Assembly (NCBI GenBank): GCA_907163375.1 | Contig: CAJQUW010001859.1 | Span: 186,001 to 250,000 of the forward strand | DNA length: 64,000 bases | Source: Prostheceraeus crozeri | Taxonomy: Eukaryota > Platyhelminthes > Polycladida > Euryleptidae | Direction: 5' to 3' | Shown here: piece after piece, positions 56,237 to 64,000 of the stretch | Layout: the number at the start of each line of letters is the position of its first letter | How positions within the stretch are numbered: position 1 is the first letter of the stretch | Program-made: the position numbers and the translations under genes | Notes under the pieces: generated by a model | The model's database searches: none | The model's input: only the letters and a program-made list of their open reading frames with translations | What the model was told of the DNA's origin: nothing

Positions 56237-59200
56237 AGCAATAGAACAGACTGCAATAGAATCAGCATCCACTACCGAAACAAAAACATTTCAAAAGGAC
56301 AGACGGACGTAGTAAGCATTCTGTAGATATCTACCAAAGTAAAGCAAGAGAGAAAATGAATTATTACTTTTTGGATACAAGAGGTATAGGTAGATTTTTA
56401 TTGCACAAATCTGAAACTAAAATACTTTTGAAAACACTTTGGAAGTTGATCACATAAAAGGCGGACTTTTATTCGTTTTATTCTTTTTGCCTATACTTCT
56501 ACAAAGTATTTCTCCATAATTCTAATCCATTTTAAACTGTAAGTATCATCTCTACAAGATTAATTCTATCAGATTTTGTAATCTAATCAATTTCAGAACA
56601 TGTTGTTGCTTTGCAGTAGACATCATCTCCCACGTTCTTATTTCTCAGGATATCTTTAAAACCGCAACCAAATAAACTTCATGTTATTCTGATTACTGTT
56701 CGGGACTAAAATTTTACAAATTGTTTGTATGATTTTGCTAGATTTCAAATTAATCGGTCAGAAATGACATTCATATCCATATTGATTCTGAGTAATCGGT
56801 GATATATATGCAGAATAAATAATCCAAAATAAATTTTTGTTTCATTTTGAACTTTATTATCTCATTTAAAGGCCAAGAAACAATAAAACTACACAACTAA
56901 AACTAAAATTTTTCGGCAAAATTCACGCCCGCTTCAATTTCATTAGATGCTAGAATGAATGATAAAGATAAAATTACAAAATTTAATGGTAGTCATAGAG
57001 CTTAATGGAAAGCAATAATGTATCAAAAATGATTTCTACAAAAGCTCAATAAAATGCACTATCAAAATGTACTGTGATAAAAGTATTATCATAGATGGTA
57101 AGACTTCATTGGGCCTCGTAGGCGGCAGTACTCGATAGATAGCATAGTACCGCCATAGTCCCCTACGTAATGATGTTATGTTGATATGCACTTCTTTTGC
57201 AACGATTTTGATCATAAAGTTCAGTGCCTTCATGTATAAAAACTATCTGCAAGCATGTAAACTGACACAAGATTGTGGAATTCGTCAAATGTATGACATA
57301 CCCCTAACAGAATTTCTTTGATCTTCAACTTAATTTTCAGTGTCAAGAATATTGTCCACACACTTATTTCTTAGTCATTTCAACATGCTTTGCTTCGCTC
57401 AGTCAATAATCGAATGTAACTTGCGTCATGTGACACAGGGGTGCTTAAATCTTGAGTTTCTGCGACTTCTAAACGTTATTCTTCTAAATTCTCCAATTTC
57501 TTCGAAATAATTGAAAAAAATTATATGCAATGATATGTCATACATACAGTATACATATAATGTGTGCATATACTTTGTATACTTTATGTATACTTATAAT
57601 GTGCAGATTGTACATTTTAATAAAACTGAATAAATATAATCTTTTCACGTTTAGCTGGTACATGTGCTTCATTAGATTTTCAAAGTACATTCATGAGTAC
57701 CCCATTGAGTAAAACGATATTGACATAAAACAAATATAAAATCTAGGAATAGGCCAAGTGTTTATTTCGATAGAAAGAATAAAAAGTAGGCTATGCAAAC
57801 TATACAGATTATATAAATGATGTTCAGGTGCGATGCGTATTGGTCAATGTCATCAGGGAGCATGAAATCATCGGTGGTAAATGAAGGATCGGAGCTGAGC
57901 ATCATTCATATAATTTGTACACTTTCTTTATTTTATATCGAAATATACACTTGGCTTATTCACAGATTTTATATTTCTTTTATAATGCACGGTCAAGGAA
58001 TTTTTTGCACTATCAACACAGTTGTCCACGAAGATGACAAATAATTAAACATGCTCCATCTCCTTGTGAGCAGAAGGAGTTGTAGGTATAATATTCGACA
58101 GCCATTCTACAGAGATTCTAGGCAGCCACGAATCCAAAATCAGGAAATCTTCAATATATATGCACTTGCTTATTCGTATTATTGAATTTCTATAACGATA
58201 TATAAGATACTTTCCAATGAGAATTAATTGCCGTGAACTAAGATACAAGCAAATGTTAGAAGTCAAGCTTCATTAGATCTTGACATCTAAAATTAGATTC
58301 TATTCTCATCAACTAATAGAGTGTTATTTTCTGGCTCTCCCATTGTCCATTTCAGTTCTCTCTTTCTCTCTGTACAAGAGGACACGTCCCACTAAAGGTT
58401 AAGGAATACAACATCTGTTTTTGTAAACAAATGAAGAAATCGTGCTAGAGAAGAAAAGCACTTCAAACGCAATGAAAGACACATTATTGATGATTTTTCT
58501 GTGATGACCTACTCTATCCATTTGAATTCACGCCAATAGCAATGTAGTATTCTGTAGTGTTAGCAGCATACCATTAGCGATACTAACGATACATCGGCGC
58601 TTTGTTGGTTCTTGTGATGTCCTTTTATCATTCTTATATTAGTGATATTTATCTTCTTTTATCTTCTTCCCTATAGATAATCTTTTGAAGACTCTTAATT
58701 CCATATCGGATGAACGTGTAGGCTTTCAAGACTTTCCGTTTTATCTTATATTTCAAGATTAATCCACAGTGTCCGTAGTGATAAAGAGCTCTAATAATGA
58801 GAACAAACGATTTAAGGAGATGCAAGAGAAACAACAAGTATTGTCAAGTTACTCGCAAGTCAATTCATTATATATTCATGTTAATTTACGGCATCATGTC
58901 TTTAACTATACAAAAGAATGAGGAAAATTTCAGTTCTAGGGCATCAACTTACAAGTACCCAGTGAGCAGCTGAAATGATGCAGATTTCATTAGATAAGCG
59001 CTGACAAACATGGCAACCTGCGCATATTGAACTAGTTGTAGCTGATATTGAATCTGAAACCTTGATGACACAGTTTTTCTATAGTAATAATAGATAGTAT
59101 ATTAGATATTAATGCTAAGCAATATTTTAATTTTTTTATTTGGTTATTATAGCCAAATGGCTTGTAAATGTTGCGCTTCATATTTTGACTTCATCAATTT

Positions 59201-59477
59201 TGTTCTACGTCGTGTCATAATGTGACTTAGACACATGAAAACATGAAAGATGCCTTCATTAGCATACTTTCATGAATTGCAATTAGCTGATTCTTCGAGA
59301 GCAGATATTTGGAATTAATTGATTAATTGCCTTGATTCCAAATCTGATTGAACCACCACGATCTATCAAGGGCCACAAGCCATGATAAGACATCAAACAC
59401 CATAAAGCATAAGACCACACACTGCTGCTGATGACTTTCTGAATGCTAGCGCTTTAATTGGTGGATTATGGCTTGTT
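56237..59477. other. No gene seen
   Basis: AT-rich. A small imperfect hairpin lies at about 57118-57166 (GTAGG-GG-AGTACT with AGTACCGCC...CCTAC), and an AT-rich patch at 57530-57620 holds TATAC words. Confidence 0.5.
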
Positions 59478-59580
59478 TCCCATGGCTTGTTCTGTGTGCC
59501 AGGTATCACTGAAATGTATGTGTAGGAATTTCATGCTCTTTATGGGTTTTCTTGTGTTCCTCCAGCCTGTTTTTAGATGA
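59478..59580 (+). repeat. Dispersed repeat with GGCTTGTTCTGTGTGCC motif
   Basis: Third locus of the family at 20676-20775 and 44066-44160, colinear over ~100 bases: GGCTTGTTCTGTGTGCC, CACTGAAAT, GGAATTTCA, then TTTCTTGTGTTCCTCCAG. Confidence 0.6.
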
Positions 59581-60344
59581 CAATTGATATGAAGCTGAAG
59601 CCCATCGTTCATGATAATTTTTCGTCAAGTTATTAATCATTGAGTTATCAACCATATTTTTTTATTTCATAGGTCCGTTTTCAGCTTTGTCCATTCAAAG
59701 GACAGAAAATGACCGAAGTCATCAATAATCAGCTTAACGGCACTTTTCAACCATGAAATTTATATATGCACTGTAACTACACTGTACATGTCTATACTAA
59801 TGAATTGAGATTCGAGATTCGACGGCAGTTCCATATTGAGTGTGTATTTTCCATTTAGAACTTGGCCTTGAATAAAATCCGCTCCAAAGTGACAAACAAT
59901 AGAGAAACTCTGTTGGTTCTGTGCTAGACAATTTTATATCCTTATTTGAGAGATTCTCATTAAGATCTCTCTGAAAGGACAATGTCATGCTCGAAAAAAT
60001 GCAATTTAGTTTGGTGAAGTTTCTTGAAGTTTTAAACACACATGTTCTCTTAGTAGAGGGAAATAAACATTAAAGAAAACCTGCACTGTACAGGTTGAAT
60101 AAGTATAAACAATTTATGATAGAATGTAATTTGAAAGGAAATACTATGCAGCATACTGAAAATGGTAGATCAATCAGCAAAAACTCACTGAAATATTAAA
60201 ATCAGACACGTGCCTCAACGTGAGTCATATGTGAATTTAAGAAAATATAAAGGTACTAAGCGTGAAAACGAACTCAGATGGCACGAACAAAGGAAAAAGT
60301 AACGTTGAGAACGGTGATGTACGGATCAGTAGGACGCTATAGAA
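59581..60344. other. No gene seen
   Basis: AT-rich spacer. The minus-strand frame at 59797-60039 is unrecognised. Confidence 0.5.
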
Positions 60345-60612
60345 AATCTTGCTTTGTTGAATTATCTGAACTCGGCTGGTCTTGATCACGGTTTTCTGCT
60401 AGGTTTGAAACCTATCTCAATAATAGAAAGCAGTTTGCTCCTTTGTGCAGTATTTCAGGTCCTTTGTTTCATGTTCATTCAGGTATCTCACAGAGATCAG
60501 TGATGGAACCGTATCTTTTTTCTTCCTTTATAGGCGTCCTCTCATCAAAATGCTTCAACTCGACCTTTGTCATACACGCTGATGATGTATGAAAAGGTCT
60601 GCTGATCGCATT
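60345..60612 (+). mobile_element. CR1-like LINE RT fragment
   Basis: Changing frames give LNYLNSAGLDHGFL (between motifs A and B), then SGISQRSVMEPYLFSSF, which lines up with SGVPQGSVLGPTLF of motif B, then STFVIHADDV, an altered YADD. Wording and order match the LINE at 35.8-38.5 kb. At least two frame changes and altered core residues show an old dead copy. It stops where the inverted-repeat element begins soon after. Confidence 0.72.
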
Positions 60613-60787
60613 TGTTCGCGTGATTGTTCAATCATGCAACATCTAGATACGCAAGAATAGAAACTGTGGATATTTTGGGGTATGCGTTAAAGAATAAACT
60701 TGTGCGGAACTACCAGAATTTGTCAGTGTTGAAACGTGCATCTCAGCGCCTGTATATGTACTGTATAGCGCCTGTATAGTATACAGG

Positions 60788-62625
60788 GGTCGACAAAAAA
60801 ATTGCGCATTGTTAAGCGAATGATTTGTCAAGATTGCATTCATCTGACAACTATCAAGACAAACAGATTGTTGATACATATTTAGTGGAGTCGTCTTTTT
60901 GTGTCACCATCTCACACCTTTATCAAATTCTTTGATGATCTCTTGAATTCTTCTAACTTTCACAGTATTGTCCCTGCCCGAAAATGCTAACAAAAAGTAT
61001 GGTTAGTCTTAGTCGCATAGAAGTCTAGTCATCCCGAGACGGCGTTCAGATGAAAAAAATGCAATTTAATTATTTAGTTTTTAACTAATAGATTAGTGAA
61101 ATTGATAAAGAATATTTGAGAAAAATGTTTTCTAGTGAAAATATGCCAAAGTTGTTGGTTGTATCAAAACAAAAGTTCTGATTTTCTGAAAATCTACTTT
61201 TTCATGTAATTTTTGGGAAATCCTGTGGAAATAATGATGGTGAGCATAAACAATTGAAATTATCGAGGGAATCATCTTTATTTGTTGCAAGAAACAATGT
61301 CTCAAAGCATGAAGTTTCCAGTATCTATAGTTTCGGAGAAAAGGCTGGTGGTTCAATGTGCCCCACCCTCCCCTACATGTAATAATTATGACTACAAAAA
61401 CATCCATAACACAAAATTAACATCCACTCAATAATAATGAAGAATCATTGTAATTTAACATAACTTTTTTATCTATGGAAATGCTACATAAACACTCAAC
61501 AAATGGAAGTGACCATCTAGGAATTTCTGCTGGTGGTGGAGGTCTGGGAATGCCAGAAGCGGGCATGTGCACTTCGACTTGCGCACTCCGCCAAACTGAG
61601 GTGCGGGTCGCAAAAAAAATTAAGTCGGAGCGAGTCCAACTCTAATGAATACATTTGATATAGGCCTGGCTCACTCGTAAGAAGCTAAATTCATTATTTA
61701 AATTTTAAAAAGTAATCAAGGAATAGAAGCTTTTAGAAATACCAGCACATGTATGTCTGCATATTTGTACGCTTCATCAAAATTTGAAATAGTTAGTTTC
61801 TTTATCTTATTCGCAGCCTATACTTACAGACCTTAGTACATACTAAATTAGTTCTTCGAAAAATAGAACGTTTGTAAAATCTAAAATGATTGTCAACGAA
61901 ATGCTAGGTTAGAAGCAGAGGTAATTTTGTTCTAGAATCCTTCATTTCAATTTGCAGTAAGTAGATATAATTGCAGCAACGTGATGATTTTATCGCAGTT
62001 TTTAAAGCGCACATGTGTAAATAATGTAGTATTCATATGAGCTTCAGGATGAGCATACATCAATGCTAACAAATACCGGCAAGCAAGTATGGAAGTCGAT
62101 GTCGGTGGTCATTTAATTACTTCAGGCACTTCAAACCAGATCCAAGTCCAATTTGCGAGAGGTATAGCTGTCAATCAGCGTAAAACATGACAGGAGCAAT
62201 GCCCTGCATAAGCAATCATTACAGTAGTTGAGAAATCTGCACACACTCACTGATACTTTCAAGGGTCTTTCATTATTTCCACACTTGCCTCTTCCTCACT
62301 GGCACGAAAAAATGAGTTGAGGATCACAACATCAAAAACCTACAGATCCTATAGACATTGCCAATCCCAGATAATCCCATAATTACAACTTAAATTTAAT
62401 GAAGAAAACTGAGATACAAGTAGGCTGGCTATGCGGTGGAGGGATGCATCCCGATGTCCCCCTCTGGATCCGCCACTGGAAGTGACATCAGAAGTTATTT
62501 AAATATGGATCAACAATCTATTTGTCTTGATAGCTGTCGTTGAAATAGCTGTTGTGTGAATATTTGATGAAAGTGATGAATGCAATCTTAACAAATCATT
62601 CGCTTAACAATGCGCAAATTCCTAT
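60788..62625. repeat. 1.8-kb element with ~110-bp inverted ends
   Basis: From GCGCATTGTTAAGCGAATGA the left end (60813 onward) and the reversed right end (down to about 62500) match for ~110 bases, including AAGATTGCATTCATC and CTATCAAGACAAA-AGATTG. The outer left border is TACAGGGGTCGACAAAAAA; the outer right border differs, so the true ends are uncertain. There is no transposase inside: the only sizeable frame (61132-61407, minus) is unrecognised. It is likely a non-autonomous or gutted DNA transposon. Confidence 0.65.
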
Positions 62626-62647
62626 TTCAAAAGCCTATTTCACCAGA

Positions 62648-62721
62648 CTTGAAGAGTGAAGAGTGATGATGAAGAGCGTTTCACAGTCTTTCACCTTCCG
62701 TCACTCTTCACTCTTCAGTCT
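62648..62721. repeat. Short hairpin: GAAGAGTGAAGAGTGA arms
   Basis: GACTTGAAGAGTGAAGAGTGA is mirrored by TCACTCTTCACTCTTCAGTC with a ~30-base loop whose sides also pair partly (GTTTCACAG / CTTTCACC). The arms are 20 bases with one bulge. Confidence 0.75.
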
Positions 62722-62926
62722 GCACTCATCAACTATCAAGAAGTCAGAATGATGATGTCATGTGTGAATGCTATAAATAGATCACAACATGCGCACGTCG
62801 CGAAAATTAGTCTGTCACTGACCGCATGGAAACATAGGTAAACACATACAATACACGCAATATAATAGAGTTAAATGCTTTTCTTTGTTAGACTGAGAAT
62901 CGATAGAGTCATATCTAGGCAGAGGT

Positions 62927-63747
62927 ATGACTTCAGACGCAAAGAACGAGTTGATACTGGATCTCATCGAGGAAAAAAAGAAAGGCTTTTTGGAAAGTTT
63001 TCTCCGGTACTAACTGCAAAGGACAAGCAAAGGGAGTAGGAGGACATCGCAAATCGCTTGGATGCCTGCGGGTATTTAGTTGTGCCGGAAAGTTCAAAGA
63101 TCCCACCTTGGAAATACCTGAGAGACACAATCTGGTCAACTAATTTGTAAGGCCGAACTCTGGTAAGCGCAAGCGGCTTGATGAAAATGCTATGAATGTC
63201 TACATTGCACATATTTCATTTTTCAGAAAAAGCGAGACAACATGCAGAAGACGGGATCATCTGGTGGCAGGGAGCGACAATATTCAAAGCTCAACCACAA
63301 GGTGCTGGAGGGATTCTCGGAGGGAATTCGCCAATTGTTCGTGGTCTTCCTGTTGCCGAGTCAACGCGACAATTTGACGGGGATTCAAATGAACGAGGGG
63401 ACAGGTTCGAAACCTCATTGGAGAATAATGAAAATGCAGTTGACGTTCAATGCGAAAGTGAAGTGATTGACTGTCACATGATTAAGCCAAAGAAAAGAAA
63501 GTCAACAACTATCTCATTACGTAATGTTGCAGAGATCGATGCTTTAAAGCGGAGGAATCTCGAATTAGAGGTAGAGTTGAAAGAAGCCAAATTGATAGAA
63601 GTTCAACGACGTACTGAGATGCACAGTGTAAGCATTGAGAAGATGAAGGAAGAAACAGAATTGATCAAATTGCGAAGAAAAAAAATTCAGTCCGATCTGT
63701 ATGATGCGGGAGTTTCTTGCTCGCCACTTAAGTATCTTGACCTTTGA
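62927..63747 (+). pseudogene. Myb/SANT-like DNA-binding protein gene, probably decayed
   Basis: An ATG (62927) opens MTSDAKNELILDLIEEKKKG. A frame change near 62985 leads to FGKFSPVLTAKDKQRE, EDIANRLDACG and PPWKYLRD. This is the helix pattern of Myb/SANT-like domains (LLxLIEExK...FSPxLTxxDK...W..IA..LxAxG), with a stop where the conserved Trp is expected. A possible intron (donor GTAAGG at 63147, acceptor TTTCATTTTTCAG ending 63226) precedes a frame with KKRDNMQKTGSSGG. After another frame change comes the long 3' frame (open from an ATG at 63196, 183 codons) with SPIVRGLPVAES, a basic KPKKRK patch and a Leu/Glu/Lys-rich coiled coil (63500-63700), ending SPLKYLDL. Such proteins accompany Harbinger transposons or serve as host regulators. 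The splice phases do not join cleanly, supporting decay. Confidence 0.55.
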
Positions 63748-63762
63748 GTGGTGACACATTCA

Positions 63763-63768
63763 AATAAA
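63763..63768 (+). promoter_or_regulatory. Poly(A) signal AATAAA
   Basis: AATAAA 16 bases after the stop codon of the Myb/SANT-like gene, followed by T-rich sequence at 63785-63795. It suggests the 3' end of a real transcription unit, past or present. Confidence 0.5.
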
Positions 63769-64000
63769 CTTTCTGGAATAATCAATTTTTTTTTGTCGTC
63801 AATGTTACCCAACAGTTTTTGATGTTTCAAATTCGCTATGCACTATGTATTTGCTTGTCATTTGTGACCTTCCCCAGTTACTAAGTTGTCAAAAATCAAA
63901 AATAGCAAAATGACTTTCATCCAGAAATCAATTTATAGAATAGAAATTAGGAATCAGGATGAACAGAAATCTGTTGAATAATGCTTGAACGGGGATCATT
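63769..64000. other. Window end, nothing recognised
   Basis: AT-rich downstream flank. Confidence 0.5.

Noticed and set aside
62430-62479. hAT-like end CTGGATCCGCCACTG
   Set aside because: No matching left end was found nearby, so no element could be defined.

Overview
The window reads as an AT-rich, gene-poor stretch of an invertebrate animal genome. The evidence is the company of elements it carries: Penelope-like elements with GIY-YIG endonuclease domains, CR1/L2-like, Jockey/CR1-like and RTE-type LINEs, a Tc1 transposon, hAT-type MITEs with 8-bp target duplications, and tRNA-headed SINE-like pieces. Palindromic TAGGCCTA-type words recur, as they often do in marine invertebrate DNA, but the sequence does not let me name the phylum. 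No bacterial-style operons, rRNA genes, convincing functional tRNA genes or CRISPR arrays were seen.

Layout. 0-1 kb: a long inverted-repeat (foldback) element, with a second copy at 7.25-7.93 kb. 1.1-3.2 kb: a decayed Penelope-like element on the minus strand, ending in a 74-bp near-perfect palindrome. 3.7-5.4 kb: two tandem units (239-bp period) of a small repeat with a hammerhead-ribozyme-like core on the minus strand, the second unit split by a GC-rich LINE. 8.5 kb: a candidate host exon. 8.74-9.6 kb: a non-coding block that recurs, diverged, at 50.2-51.0 kb. 12.7-14.7 kb: an RTE LINE, a Penelope endonuclease scrap and a hAT transposase scrap. 16.5-19.6 kb: a nearly whole but frameshifted CR1-like LINE. 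19.7-23.1 kb: a cluster of MITEs and a Tc1 element. 28.8-31.1 kb: Penelope remnants and an inverted-repeat element. 35.7-38.9 kb: a hAT-type MITE carrying a LINE with an open 735-codon frame. 39.1-39.7 kb: a Penelope GIY-YIG domain followed by a hammerhead-like remnant. 40.7-44.3 kb: MITEs and a PD-(D/E)XK-like retroelement-associated fragment. 48.6-49.8 kb: an L2/CR1-like LINE tail split by a hAT MITE. 53 kb: a tRNA-derived SINE. 55.5-56.2 kb: two more MITEs. 60.3-62.6 kb: a LINE scrap beside an element with long inverted ends. 62.9-63.75 kb: a Myb/SANT-like regulatory-type gene, probably decayed.

There is no sign of cooperating host genes. What the window offers is a layered record of transposition: LINE into hammerhead-like repeat, LINE into MITE, MITE into LINE, small MITE into MITE. 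The most unusual item is the tandem hammerhead-like repeat, which resembles the retrozyme class of non-autonomous retroelements. Boundaries and similarities were all judged by eye; no alignment or database search was run.
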